Counted from the first letter of the stretch, positions 45,570 to 58,779 are shown. The stretch: DNA of 64,000 nt from Progne subis subis (GCA_022316685.1 JAKJHU010000033.1:5365321-5429320); one strand, 5' to 3'. Program-made: numbers and translations. The notes: generated by a model not told the origin, from the sequence alone.

Positions 45570-48500
45570 CTCTCTTTCACTGAACTTGTAGTATGTTTAA
45601 CACTGATGGCATTTTTCATCTTCTTTTCAAACACTGGCTTACAGAGTTCATCTATAGAAGGGCACTCTCACGAGTGGATTTATGGGGGATGCATCTCTTC
45701 AAAATTATGAAAAACATCACATTTTATGAAAAATCCACAAATCCCTTAGGATGCACAGAGGCTTTCATTTCAAAACTGAACTGCTTTTATCCACTTTTCT
45801 TGGATAATCTTCAAGGAGCCTCCAGATTTTTAGCACTGATGTTTGCAACCTCCAGTAAAAGAAAATGCCCCTCCCCTTATTTTTCTTTAACACTGAATTA
45901 TATATATACTTGAATATTCACATTTTGGTGAATTGCTGACCACAATGACTTTTCTGTGCCCCAGAAGAAACGATGAGCCTTTTTTTTCCCCCCAGATTCT
46001 GATTCACAGAGCTGAGTTAAACCTTTTCTCACAGCATTTGTTAATAACATAAGCAGGTTTATTCCACGTTTGGGGATTTGTTTAGCCATGGGCTAAATTA
46101 GATTGGCCACATGTGGTGTTCAGAGTACCACAGTGGGGTCCCTGTAACACCCTCCATGAGTAGCAGTGTTGCACTGCTGAAAAAAAGAGAGGGATGGTTT
46201 AGAAGAGCCAATAATTTCCAGTTTATCTGGGTTTCTGGTGGCTGCGGTGGTTGTTGTTGTTGTTGTTTTGAGTTGTGCGTATTACGTTTGAAGAGAAAGC
46301 CAGGACTGGTTGGAGCCTTAATAAGAAATAAAAAAATTGGAGGTGAAAGGGCTCACTGATAAAAGAGCTGCTTTCATTTACTGCTCCAGGCATCTGCTGT
46401 AAAGGAGCCAAAGAGAATGTGCAAGCATCAGAGACAGTCGCAGGAGGGAGGAGGCAACAGTCAGAGCTGTGAGTAACTGTACATAAACATAATTTAAATC
46501 AAAACAGCTGAATAACAATTTAGGACATAAAAGGAAAGAGAAAAGGTGGAATGAAGTAAAGAAAAACAAACCCCACAAGTCGACCACAGTCAAATGAGGG
46601 AGGAACACAGAGGAGCAGCAAATGGAAGACGAAAAATCAAGCAAAGCCATTGGGGTCCAGTGGTTCATTCCTGTGGTACCCTGTGGTTCCCTGCTCAATT
46701 ACTCAATAAGGTCTTGTGCTTTCCAGGCCAAGAGGAGCCCTGAAGTACCAAATCTCTCCTTCAGGCTTCTTTTCAAAAACAAGGCTCTTCTCAGCTCAGC
46801 TTCCCTGTACTCGCCTCTTTATGCTGCTTTCTGTGCCGGCTCCCAGGCCCTCTGCTCCGTCAGTGATGCACTCTGCTTTCTCCTACTGCTGCCATCATTC
46901 CCTCTTGCCTGGAGCCAGTTACACCCTTTCTAGACAGGTCCCTTAAATATTGCCTGCTGCTGCTTAGGCCCTGTTGGTATCCCCAGCTGGAGGAGCCCAG
47001 TCTCTGCACCATCACTTCTCATCTCACCATCTCAGGTCACTCCTGCTTTCCGTGTTCACACAGCTCCTTTTGCAAATAGGTTCCTAAGTCCTAACACAAC
47101 AGCTGTTGCTGCTTTACACGCACCACGGCCTCTGTGCCTCCTGTCTTTTCTCGGTCCCATCCAGTGCCACTGCCTGGTGCCCTTACAAACAAATAAATAG
47201 AAATTTAGGTTTTTTAATACTATTAAATAATTTGCCTTGATGATACCATGTGTCGCTGAATGTCACTGATGACTCAGTTTGAAATGTGTTTTCCTGACAC
47301 TCTTATTAATGGGGAGAGGAAGCAGGACATTGCCAGGTTGATGGAGAATGCTGTTGATGGGTTCACAAAGACTAATTGCCCACTCCTTCAATCTAAGAGA
47401 CATAGTTATGATGGGACAAAGACCCATCTTTGTTCTGTGGCTGGAGAAGAATGGCAAGAGCAGAAGAAAACAGCAGGATAAGAGTGTCTCAAGCAGAGGC
47501 TGTTACCCCATACTTCTGACGTTATTCAAGGCTCCGTAGTAGAATGTAGTAGAGACATTCACGAAATGTCTCCCTGACCCCAGTGCTGAAGCCTCCTTTG
47601 TGCCTCTTTGTGGAAGAATGAGGGCTTAGACCCTTTCCAAAATACTTGGGGTTTTGCTTTCTCATTAGTACAAGTTTAGTTTTGCTTGCATCTTGGGAAT
47701 ATTTCACTTCTCAGGTTTGTGATAAGAGGAAAAGTGAAGAAACAAAAAAATTCTCTCTCCTTTATGAGAGACACAGTACTACATCCCTTCCTGATCTGTA
47801 TGTCCAATTAGTCCATAAAAGTTACTCTCTGCTAATTTTATATCCCATTTTCCAGCTTTACCAACATCTGAGCCATCTGATGTGTTTGTGAATGTAGAGC
47901 GGGATGAGGATGTGGGACAATATTTTTTTCCACAGCAGAAACCTGTATATTTTTTCATGCATACATAATTAAAAATGGTTGAAAGTGACTTTGATTAAGC
48001 TTTGTCAAGAATTCAAACTAATGTTAATCATATTTCAGGAGACATCATGCAATAATATTTTCAGCCACAAAAAGAAGACTGCCTAGGGAAAACCACCACA
48101 TTAGGAAAAAATAAATACCAGCTTGTGACTGGAAGTATTTTGCTTTCTTTTCTTGAGCCTGTACTAACAAGTGACCACTGTCACTGTCAAGCAGTTACTA
48201 GGGTAAATAATATATACTAGCTAAGCTAGGGAGAAATGAAGAGTCATAGACGAGGGAGATGAATATTTTTTCATCTCAGAATTGAAATGAATAGAGGCCA
48301 AAACCAGCAGGGTAGGAAGTGTGTTCCAGATGGCAGGAGCTGCAGAAGCTATTTCGTCAACAGTAGCCAGCTTGTAGGAAGAGGCAGAGAGGAATTACTG
48401 GGTTGCCAACAAAGCATCAGGTAATGTAAGAGGGGGACTAACCAGTGACAAAGCTGTGATGGATGCTTCCTCAAGGGAGTGCTCCTGTAGGAGTTGGGAA

Positions 48501-48585
48501 GGTCACTGTGACTCAGAACCATACAAGGTGGGGGAGGCAAGGGGGTTACCACTTTTTTCCTTAGGGGCAGCACTGAGTCATAAAG

Positions 48586-48587
<2 letters not shown>
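45570..48587. other. Non-coding stretch, about 3 kb
   Basis: Contains a short GTT run (46249-46267). Frames up to 106 codons (45593-45913 plus; 46378-46698 minus) have no domain. The 73-codon frame at 47260-47481 is charged and looks protein-like but matches nothing I know. Nothing else identified. Confidence 0.55.
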
Positions 48588-48628
<41 letters not shown>

Positions 48629-48668
48629 CTTTTTTTTTTTTTTTTTCCTTTTTTCTTTTGTCTTTTCT
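48588..48668. repeat. Poly(T)-rich tract of about 80 bases
   Basis: Forty-one T, one C, seventeen T, then CC and T-rich sequence. The poly-Phe and poly-Lys frames across it (48456-48677 and 48578-48940) are artefacts of the tract. Confidence 0.95.
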
Positions 48669-49954
48669 GTTAAGTAAAAATGTTCTGACATGTTCTCTTT
48701 CCAAAAGATTTTGAAGAGGACATTTTGGAGATAAATTTCACAGAGCCAGGCAGAAGGCAGTCCCAGGCCAGCTGGGATCTGCATCCTCAGGCAGCTCCTC
48801 CTCCCTCTGGACAAGCTCCAGCCACCTCCCTGACTGCTGGCAGCTGTAGGACCATGATCCCTCCTGCACACGAGCAGGACTGAGGGAAAACCATTTGCTC
48901 CAGCAACCCACTGAGCAGGAGTCACTCTTGGGACCCACAAGTAAAAGTATAAAAACTGTAAAGGAAATTAGAAGTTTTTGCAAACTATGAAGGAATTGCT
49001 TTGGGTGCCCTCTTGTGCCCTCCGTTGTTTTGTAGAAGATATCAAATGTAATAAGGAAGCTGCTACACATCACGCTGGCTTCAACCACATGGAGAACAAC
49101 TTCTTGTGGCCCATGATGCAGGGGTTAAGAAATATATCAAAACTAAGGTCTTGCAATGGGAAAAATGCATCCATACTCCCAGACAGGGTCCTGCAAGCAA
49201 TGCTGGTTGCTCAGACTCTAAACCCAGCCTGACTTTTTTATTGAGATGGTCATTAATTGCAGTGTGAAAGTAAAGCTGATGCAGGGAGACCTTTCTCAAA
49301 GTTTACCTCATGTTGAGGACTCACTTGGTCTTAATATTCTTTTCTGAGATTGAATTAGGATAAGATTTATGCTCAGAGTTGGTAATCCTAGTCACCATTC
49401 AGGGATTTCAGCTGCAAGATGTCAAAAGCTCTTGTGTTCAGAAAGATCCTTGTCAGTACTTTGCCATGTTTCTGTCTCAGAAACCAGTTTGAACTCTAAA
49501 ACCATCCAGTTAAGTCATTTGGGATCTGGTGATTTGACTCTGACTGTAAGCACTAGTTTCTAAAGATGCCAGACCTGACAGTTGGTTTAAAAACTTAACA
49601 ATAAACATGCTTGTTAACTTGCCACACGAGATACGCACACTGAATCTGCATTGGTTATTTGGCAGCATCATGAACACTCCCCTCAAAATGATTTGATAAT
49701 AAAACACTGTTTGGAATAGTAACCGATCCTGCTGAGAAAAATCTGACTTTCAGGGCTAAGAGTTTCTAATTGTTCACATTACTTCTTGAAATTCTGTTCA
49801 GCTTTTGGTCTAAATCCTTCATGGTAAAACCCACCAATTTAAAAATCCACTCTGGGGTGATGTCAACATTTTACAAAGTTATGCTCAGGGTTTTTTTTCC
49901 CTGTTGCGTGTTTGGGTTTTTTGATCTAAAAATTTTTCTTGTTTTTAATTACAG

Positions 49955-49972
49955 ACTCTCCTGGTCAAAAAT
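49955..49972 (+). other. Microexon-like 18-base segment
   Basis: An acceptor-like pyrimidine tract ending TTTTTAATTACAG (up to 49954) and a consensus donor GTAAGTTTTC (from 49973) bracket ACTCTCCTGGTCAAAAAT, a multiple of three with no stop in any frame. No flanking exon is recognisable. Such pairs arise by chance about once per strand in a window this size by my rough estimate. Confidence 0.12.
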
Positions 49973-50966
49973 GTAAGTTTTCTCCAAGTCACAAAGCAAT
50001 AAACAATTCAAGATTAATATATTCAACTAATTGGTCAACTGAAAGTATAAATTGACTTGATGGCCAACAGGAAGAACTAAAACAATAGTTCAAAATGTTC
50101 AATGAGCTGAAAAATCTGTTTTGTACCAGTTCTGTTGATCAACCTTTAAAATCAGTCTCTCCCCATTGAGCTGAATAATACACTGTCTCTTTTAAAGGCC
50201 AGCAGTTTTCCAAGCAGACTTTTTGCATGTCACCCCCAATTTAGAAAGCAAGCTAACATGGAGCTGACACCAATTTTTGACCAAGGTATCTGTAGGGAAG
50301 GAGCAGAAACCTTGCTCCTCTTGATCACACACATTTTCAAGGCCATAGTGTGTTTTTCAATAGCACTATTGAGTTTAGTGCTGCCATCTCGGGGAAATCT
50401 GAGACGAACAACATTATTTAAAAAAATATTAGAAACAGCAAACACTATGTTTTTGGCAAAATGTGACAATAAACAGAAAAAGTCAGAAGATAAATCAGAG
50501 TTGCTGAAGGGACCTCCAAGACTTTACAAGCTTTTCTATTTGCCATTTACCTTCTCAGCTCCGACTTCTTTTGCCAAAATTATAATTTCCTGATTTATTT
50601 TTTACTATTGTGGGCAGGAGGTCTATAAATCGATCCTTACAAGTCCTGGTAGAATATGTCTATTATATTCTGTTGGTATTTCTAGGTTTGTGTATAATAT
50701 CTATGGGGTCCAGCCTGGCAAACACACACCCCTGAAACCCACAGGTGATTCCACTGGACTTCTAATCACTAAAAGAGTGACAAATCTTTGATGAGAAATA
50801 GGACTGATGACACCAGGTGACACACTGAAAAGGGGCTTCTAATCAGAGCCCTGCACACAGGGACTGGGTGCATTTGTTTCTCTTATTCTAAAGTCATTGA
50901 CTGATTTGAACAACAGTATTTCAGGCTAACTGAAAGAAATCTTCATCCTTCCTGTAGCCCCAAAAT

Positions 50967-51015
50967 GAACAAAAAACCCCTCAAAAACTAAACAAAACAA
51001 AACAAAAAAATCAAA
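50967..51015. repeat. (AAAAC)n-like simple sequence
   Basis: A-rich tract with CCCC and AAAAC units. Confidence 0.85.
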
Positions 51016-51999
51016 CCATATGAAGAAGTAATTTCAGTCTGGGGAAAAAAATTAATTCCTTTTTGGGTGTTATTGTTGTATTTCATTCCCTCATAAAGGA
51101 AATTTAATTCAATTTCCAAATTACATTTTCTTTCAAAATGAAATATCCAAGCATTTATTTCCAAAATGTCTAAGGGAAATGCATTAAAACCTCATCTATA
51201 AATTAGTTTAGGATTGACTTAGACTTGATCCACAAGTACCTTTGCATGACTTGGAAAGCAGCTCCTCCTGGAGCTGCTCCAGCGTGGGGAAAGGTGGTGG
51301 GGATGCTGAAATGTCAGGTTGTCTCAGCTGACACTCGGTGCCATCTCCCACAGGTGGCGAGTGATGGCACTTGCCAGCTGTCAGGGGGAAAATCCATCCA
51401 GTGGCAGGCAGGTGGCCAGGCAATTTTGAGGTCGTGGCAGCCCCAGAGCATTCCTTTGCAGTCACCAGCTGCAGCACCTGTCGTGATGTTCCCCTCTTGG
51501 CCTCCGATGTCCCTCCCAGGCCCAGTGTCCCTCCTTGGCTCTCCTTCACCCCTGATGTTGTTGACAACATCCTGCTGAGCCCCAGGAGCTCCAGTTTTTT
51601 AAGACAATGATGATGTCAGGGCAGTAAAACACCTTCCATCGGTTGAATTATCCCCTCCTCCTGCAGGACAGCCCTTCTTTCACCCTTGTGGGTGCACTTT
51701 TGTGAGTGGGCTTCCAATATTTGTCCTGTACAAAATGTGAGGACTGCCCAAGAAAAACAGGTTTTGCCCTGGCCAACCCTTCCAGGAGGAAACTCTAGGC
51801 AAAGAGTGCCTCTCTCTACCTGTCAGCCTACACCCCCTGCCACACACTTTTTACTGTTGACTCTTCTATTTTTTGTCATGCTCTCTGCTTGTTGTCTGAG
51901 ATGAGATGAAAGATTTTTAATAGTGATGGCATACAGCTCTAGAGACAAAAGGGTCTATTTCTTTCTTATCTTGGCTGTGTTAAAAACACTCTACCTTCA

Positions 52000-52440
52000 T
52001 CCCGCTACGTTCAAAAGGAGACAAAAGTGAAACGAAGCGAACAATTTTTCAGCACCATTAATAAAACAACCCCAAATGATATAAAATAGCCTTGTTTCAC
52101 ATGACAAACACTGTACCCACGAGCTTTGGCTTCTCTCATGAAGAGAGAGAGAGAAAACCTTCAGAACTTTTTCTGGGCTCTCAAACTTCCAGCGTGGTTC
52201 GTAGGGGCTGTAATTTAGCCCCAGGCATTTGAGAATCTACTTTGTGTGTTTTGGCAATGACATGAAAATGCAGAGAGAACTGTACATCTTGCAGTTGTAC
52301 GCTGAGCTAGGCGATCTGAGGGGCCTGTCTATAATAGAGGAATCATCTTTTCTTCAATGAAGTGCTACTATTGTTGTGATCTTCAATAAAGGATATAATG
52401 GATGCATTCATGTGGTGGCTGTTGTTTGTGTGTGATTCTT
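52000..52440. promoter_or_regulatory. Candidate conserved regulatory stretch
   Basis: Free of recognised repeats and retains several CpGs in an AT-rich background (CATCCCGCTACGTTC, GTGAAACGAAGCGAACAA, TTGTACGCTGAGC, CAGCGCACGGCTAAGCGC). It also contains AATAAAGGATATAATGG and an imperfect GTAC-bounded inverted repeat at about 52283-52302. This mixture of intact CpG words and AT-rich words resembles a deeply conserved enhancer. Only an alignment can show it. Confidence 0.3.
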
Positions 52441-54320
52441 TCAGCGCACGGCTAAGCGCACAAGAGTCTTTTAAACTCTTCTCTACTCACATCCAGTAGT
52501 GCTAGCATTTTGTGCCAAACTAGGTTGGTTTTCTCCCTGCAAGCTTCTTTTCCTATTATTTTTGGATAAAACCAATTGACCATGAAATACCTCTTTATTG
52601 CAAAATGATATCTCCAAGACCTCACTGTGGGACCATGGGTTAAAACACCACTGTAATGCACATTTGCATGGAGGTGCTGTTGGTTTAAATATTTACCTTT
52701 AAAATAAGTCACTTTGGCCTATTGTAGACATGTTAAGAAAGTGATATTCTCCAGGGGTCAGCAGTGATATGTGAGGCTGCATCTGCTTCTGGATACCATC
52801 AAGACATCAATTGTCCATTTTCATAGAAGTCCAAACTGAAGTTACATCTTTCACGTGAATAAACAGCATTCTCAGGCCCTCATAAAGTAACCTGAATAAA
52901 ATAATTTATTTCTGTTTGATTACAGCATAGGGCAGAGGAGAGATGTTCAAAGACAAAAGGCGAAGATTGTGCCTGTAAAGACAGAAATTTGCATAAGCCC
53001 ACAAAGTAATGTCATGAGCAAAAAATATTTTAACATGCAACATGCATGTGTGTTTAACGTATCACAGACGCAATCACTAACGTGTGGCCCCGGAAGGAGG
53101 GAAGGGTGCTGAGCAAAGCTGCAGCCAAGAGCTGGAAATGCACAGGATGGGCCATGAGAAGATGTTAATTTTTCAACTCTGCAACAACAACAACACTTTT
53201 AGAAAAAAGGTAGGGGAGGAAATGTTACCTTGAATCTGCTCTAAAGAACTAACTTCAATCAATAGACCTACGTTTAAATAAGTTTAGATGTAATTATCCG
53301 TTACAAATCTAGTTTTCTGCCTTGTTAGTCAGAGATCCTAGGCACTTTTATTTAAAATTTGTACTAATCTCAACCTCATTTAACTATACAATGTGAACAG
53401 TTTAGGGAAAGATGGGAAAAAAAAAAAAAGAAAATCATAAAACCTTCCAACATATTTTCTTTTTAGGCAAGTTGAAAAGGATGAGCACCTAGCAAGGTTT
53501 TTTCTCAAGTCATTTTTTAAAGATTGTTATTATCTTTTCATATTAAAGTTAACATTACCATATGCTGTTGAGCTTTTGTTGATCGCAGTGCTTAAACGGG
53601 GATGTTGTTTCCTTTGGAGATTCTTACTGCTAGTCATTAATTTACATTTTTTTGAAATCATACAGCAAGTTCTTTGTTGATGCCTGTTTTCATTTTGTTT
53701 CTCTCTCTTTTCAGGTCACACATGAGGAGTTTTTTCAAACAGTAAGTTAAGGGGATGGAATGAAATCAGTGACATCTGCCACTCATGCCGTCTTCCTCCA
53801 TCCTGTTTGCCCATAGCCCCCCTTTTCTCCTTTTCTTTTTGTAATGCTCATGGTTTTCATCCCATTCAAAGGCCACTCCCAATTCTGCCCCCTACTCCCC
53901 AGTTTCTCCAGTAATTACTCTGGGGAATGCATTTGAAGCTGAATCTCTTTCTCTCCTTCATTCTTTGGCCCTTTATGGCTGTTGGTTTGGGGATGTCTTA
54001 ATGTTCCCATTTGAACTATCTTCCTTCATAAACTTCAGTCATGTCCATTTTTATTTTGTCTCTGAGGAAATCAAACAGCGTGTCATGGAAATGAAGTGCC
54101 CAGCACTTAACATGATCCCATGCTGATTGTTACAGGCTTCTAGGAATTGTCCTACTCTCTGCTTTTGGTCCCTTATTGTGGTTGACCATCTCCATACCAA
54201 TCTAAATAAATGAAATCTAATTAAAAAGAAAAAGGACACAACTGACTCTCAATTCCCTCTTTAAAAGCTGAATGAATAACATTGAATCATCTCCAGTAGG
54301 AAATTTATGAGGCTGAGAGT
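52441..54320. other. Non-coding stretch
   Basis: Includes a CpG-bearing phrase at 53057-53095 (AACGTATCACAGACGCAATC then ACTAACGTGTGGCCCCG) that may be part of another conserved element, an A run at 53418-53429, and the microexon-like pair at 53715-53741. No gene recognised. Confidence 0.5.
53715..53741 (+). other. Microexon-like 27-base segment
   Basis: A strong pyrimidine tract TTTCTCTCTCTTTTCAG ends at 53714 and a consensus donor GTAAGTTAAGG starts at 53742. The 27 bases between are a multiple of three; frame 1 would read VTHEEFFQT and frame 3 holds a stop. No neighbouring exon is recognisable, and I know of no microexon encoding this peptide. Confidence 0.15.
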
Positions 54321-54440
54321 TAGGGTTCTGATCCTGAACTCTTTACTCATACACTAATCCTCACACATTTGATTTATCCTTTCAGCTTCGGTTCACACAA
54401 TGACTCATAAAAATAAGTGATGTAGGATTGGGCCTTTCAG
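54321..54440. repeat. Old palindromic sauropsid repeat, both arms
   Basis: The left arm (54323-54366) reads GGGTTCTGATCCTGAACTCT then TTACTCATACACTAATCCTC; the right arm (54391-54440) reads ACACAATGACTCATAAAAAT then AAGTGATGTAGGATTGGGCC. These are diverged mirror images, as in the common reptile/bird repeat whose arms are GATCCTGCAAACTCTTACTC and its complement ending AGGATCAGGCCC. The loop of about 25 bases is unrelated sequence. Confidence 0.55.
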
Positions 54441-54530
54441 AATCTTGCAATGATGCAGTTTTCCTCAGCATTTTCTTTCATTAATGTGATTTTTAACTAC
54501 TGGTTATTCAGGCAGAGAAAATAGAACAGA

Positions 54531-54563
54531 TTTTTTTTTTTTTAATTTTTTTTTTCTTTTTTT
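54531..54563. repeat. T-rich tract
   Basis: Runs of 13, 14 and 7 T separated by AA and C. Confidence 0.9.
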
Positions 54564-54781
54564 AATTCCTTGCTGCAACACATAAAGAAGGTAGCAACTT
54601 GTCAGAGAAGGATTTGATCCAAAAAACATACAGGTATGCATACTAGATTTTTCCAGTAATAGATTTTTCTCTCCTCTGTGTCAGATTAGGACCACTGCCA
54701 AATGGGATCATCTTACTTTGCTACAGCATGGGTGTTCCCTATTATAGTGCTCTAAAGCATCTATTTAGGGCAATCTGCTTG

Positions 54782-54910
54782 AAATAAATAAAAGAGACAG
54801 AAGAAAAAAGAAAAAAATAGAAGAAGAGGAAAAAGAAAAGAAAAGAAAAAAAAAAAGAAAAAGAAAAAGAAAAGAAAAAAAAAAATAAAAAGAAAAAAAG
54901 AAAAAGAAAA
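54782..54910. repeat. (AAAAG)n-like purine tract
   Basis: About 130 bases almost entirely A and G, with AAAAG and AAAAAG units. The Phe/Ser-rich minus-strand frame at 54742-54948 is a by-product. Confidence 0.93.
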
Positions 54911-57900
54911 CCCAGATGCTTTTTTGCTAGTATTTCAAACTGTAACACAGATCACCACCAAAAAGGAAACAAAGGAAATTCTAGACTACAGTAAAACCTG
55001 ATCTGTTTAGTATATGCCCTTAAAACTTAATGTGCACGGTTAGGATCCAGTTAAGTGCTCTGTCGCTAAAACTTGGATTGAATCAGCCCTGCTGTAAAGT
55101 TTCTGTCCTGATGTCATTTTAAAGTGAGAAGAAGCAAGAAGAGAAACAAATTGACACGTACTGTGATAAATTCCTGTAATGGATTAGAAACAGGGCACTG
55201 CTGTCACTGAAGTCAGAAGAACAGAACCGTTTGGGAAATGGTTCAGAGATGCTGGCTCTGGTTATTTCTTCCAGTGGAGGAATAAGAATGCTGGAAACTT
55301 GCCTTGTGTGTGTGTGATCTGGACTCAAGTCCCTCAGGAAATGCATTTTTTAAAAAGGAGGTCTTGTTGCTAAAGGGTATTGTTTGGAAAAATATACAGA
55401 ACAACAACCAGCAGAAGAAACTTCTTTTGTAGATGATGGGAAATATCAGGAACGGATAAAGTTATTCACACTAGGGTGAATTCTCATGTCTGTCTTCCTA
55501 TCTGAGAGTGAATAAGAAGGAAACTTAGCATTTCTTCTCTTCCTGCCTCTTCAGGTACTCAGCTCAGGAGGTCCCATTAGGATTTTAAAAAGGACAATTT
55601 TGCAGACCACTGGAGAGGGAGGAGATGGCTTGCTGACTGGTTGGAATCCCATTTATTTTGTTTTATTCTTCTGTTTTGGGAAAGTACATTTTGGTATATT
55701 TAGGAGATTACCCTCCAACATCTGGGAGTAATTTTCACACCAAATGATGGGAAGACAACCCTCAGTTACACCATTGATTCCTACCCCAGTGCTGAAAAAT
55801 GCACATCTCCATGTGTGTGCCCCACTTACTTCCCGACTGGGGACAATGCCCCGAGAGGCTCCCCTCCTTCAAGGTCCCTTCTGTTGAGCTAGCTCTTCCT
55901 CAGGGCTGGAAGTCCACAGGAAGGAATCCAACTCCCTCATTCTCTGCCTCTGAGCAGCTCCTGTTCTACAGGAAAATACATTTTCTGACCCCTCCCTGTT
56001 CACCTTGACCCCAGAGGAGATTCTGGGGTTCCACCACTGCTGATGTCCCATTGCTTCCTTGGGATGCAACCCCCCCCAGTCCCTCCCAACCCCTCTATGA
56101 GGGGGGGTTAGAAAGACCTGATGCTTCTTTTGGGGATTAAAATACAGACATTTTGCTCCAAATAAAAGCATATTTCAAAATGTGAGGAAGGAACAGGAAG
56201 GAGGCAAAGAGGGCTTTTTCAGAGCGAAATCTACCTGGACAGATTAAACGGAGGTGTAGAACTATACAAATGTGAAATAATATTTTTATTTATGAACTAA
56301 CCTGCACTCTCACTGCCTGAGATATCGTTTCACTGGCACATGCAAAGTGATGCAATTCTTCAGCTTCCTTCCCTGCAAGTGCACCCACAGACTGAATGGG
56401 ACATCTGGGGACCCATTTCCAGTACGTGGACCTCAGAGCAAATTGCACAATGACAGATCAGAGGTCTGCTTTGAATAGCAGCAGCATACAAAGCAGTCTT
56501 CCTGGTGAGGGATTTTTAGGGTGATTTATAATCAGGGAGAGTTGTAGAAAACACATGTGATGATGATGGGGCAAGATGGAGCACTAAGATAACATCAGTG
56601 TAAAAGGCAATACATTTTTTCATACACGTAGCAGGAGCAATAACAAAAGCTCTCCTTTAAAACTATCCTCTGAGCAATCTGTACCTCTGCAAACATGTAC
56701 CTCCGCAGAGCCACCAAATTTAGGGCAGAGAGAAGGGAAAAAACCTAAGGCCAGCAGCCAGCATAAAATGAAACTATTGAGACTCAGAATACCACAGTAT
56801 CAGAGCAAAACCAGGATTGTGGTGAGGGGTCCCGTGGGGCTGGGGAAAAGGGGAATAACTGGGTAAAGCCACTCTGGGCTAACCTGGGTTTTGGCATCAC
56901 CTGAGTGCAAGTACTGCCCACCCTGCTGCTGAACCACAGAAGGCTGGAGCACTCAGACAAACCACGTGCTGCTCATGGGGATTTCCAGCTGGCAGCAGAT
57001 ATTCCAGCTGTAGAAGGGGGCATTGCAAAGCTTGTGGCACCAGACCTCAGGCACAGAGAGCCAAGGGGCTGAGCAACTTCTGTAAATTAGAAGGGGCCCC
57101 CTGCTCCCTGTAGACCTGAGAATGGCTTGACATAGATGTGCTGTCCCCAGCAGCAGTGACCTAAGCACTTTTAGTGGAGGAACTGCTCTGGTGATCCTTA
57201 CTTTCCCATTTTGGCAGTATAGAGGAGCTGTCATCAGGATTCATCTGACCTACTATTGTTCATCCCCTTTTCCTTAAAACTAGTAAAGTTTCCTGCTGCT
57301 TTCCTGTGACTTAAATACCAGGGATTTAGGATGAGCAGAGCAGCAAATCATCTGTTGGCTCTTGCTTCCCCTCTCTTCCTCCCTCCCTCTCCATCCCTCT
57401 CTTTAAGCACCACTTCCTCCAGCACTGATTTATATTTGGTTCCACAGGAAGAGAAGCCACTGGGGAGCTTTCCACTTTTGACACCACAGTCACCAGAGAC
57501 CTGAAACTGAGCTCATGGCTTGCAAGAGCAGCTGTGTGGATGCCCAAATAAACCTAGTCTACCTCCCTGACCTCACTCCCGCCACAGCTGTTGAGGGGTT
57601 TTGTGTTTTGGATGGTCATGATGGATGTGAAGTAAAGACGTGATTGTCACCAGGAGGCTCCCCAAGCCTGTTATTACCAGGAAGCCAGGGTGTGGGTGAG
57701 TGCCCAAGGCACTGCTAAAATGTAGTGGTGCCTGCAGTGGTGTAAAGCTCTAAAAACAATCCCTTTACATCCGGCTACAGTGGCTGAATGCAGAGCTCGG
57801 GAGCTCTGAGTTTCCTCCAGAGCTTATCTTCAACACTGATCATGCCAAGGTATCTCTTATGCTGAGTGTTCTAACAGACCTCTGCGTGTGAAAAAATCCT

Positions 57901-58730
57901 TTGAGATCTCCAAACAGAAGGTGCTTAAGAATATCAGCTCGCTCTTAGATTAATGTGGCCTCCTGATTAGAACAGTGGTAGGCTCAGACTGCACCCCCTC
58001 TTCTTAAGAGAAGCCCTGGGCATTTGGAAGGAGGTTGCTGCTTTTATCATCAGTGGTGAATAATGACATTGCCACCAAAGGAGCAGTTTTGAGTTGTCCA
58101 TCCAGGCAGATAACCACAGAGCTGCATGTGTTAATCACACCCTTTATTTTCATGAGGTGATGCCCGTGGCCAGCTGCCAGCCAGCTGGCACTGTTGCCCA
58201 AGGTTTGGGTGGGGCAGGCACACAACCACAGGGGTGGCCTGGCTGCAGAGCTTGATCTTCATGCAGGCTTTGCCTGGCTCCCACCCCAAAGCTGTCACAG
58301 GTGACCTCCAAGGGGCTCTGCTGCCCAGGTGATGAGCAGCTTTCAGAAGAGAGGCAGCTGCCGCTGGCCCTGACTGCTGCACTGTGCTCTCTGGGAGTCC
58401 TGCCATTGCCTGCCTTTGGGGTCATCTCCCACCCTGGCATGTGCCCCACTGGCTTGGCTGTACAGGATGGGATTGCTGAGCACACAGCTCCAACTGCTTT
58501 TTATTCATCTTTTTAATGTCTCTCCCCACATGTTACACTGGTCAGGAACAGAATCCACTACCTGGCTGAGCCATGAAGATGAAAACCTTCAAGCTCCTGA
58601 CTGGCTAGTTCCCAGCCAAGTATTTCAGCTCTCAGAGCTCTGCGTAGGGTACGTGGATAATTCTGCTTGTCTGCTCCGACAGGTGGTCTTGAAAACACAG
58701 GTTTTCTAGCTGAACTTTTATTCTGACTTT
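54911..58730. other. Non-coding stretch, about 3.8 kb
   Basis: G+C-richer from 55800 to 56110 and 58140 to 58700; overlapping frames there reach 111 codons (58150-58485 minus) and have no domain. A pyrimidine-rich patch is at 57366-57402. Nothing identified. Confidence 0.55.
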
Positions 58731-58761
58731 AAAAAAAAAAAGAAAAAAAGAAAAAAAAAAA
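58731..58761. repeat. A-rich tract
   Basis: Runs of 11, 7 and 11 A separated by single G. Confidence 0.92.
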
Positions 58762-58779
58762 GTCAGTCGACTTGACTCT

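Larger units (their letters stand above)
48669..51999. other. Non-coding stretch, about 3.3 kb
   Basis: G+C-richer at 48730-48930 and 51240-51600, giving overlapping frames of 116-120 codons on both strands without domains. A/C-rich simple sequence is at 50967-51015. A possible microexon is described separately at 49955-49972. Confidence 0.55.

Noticed and set aside
48456..48940. Frames with poly-Phe and poly-Lys
   Set aside because: Produced by the T tract at 48588-48668.
54742..54948. Phe/Ser-rich 68-codon minus-strand frame
   Set aside because: Produced by the A/G simple tract.
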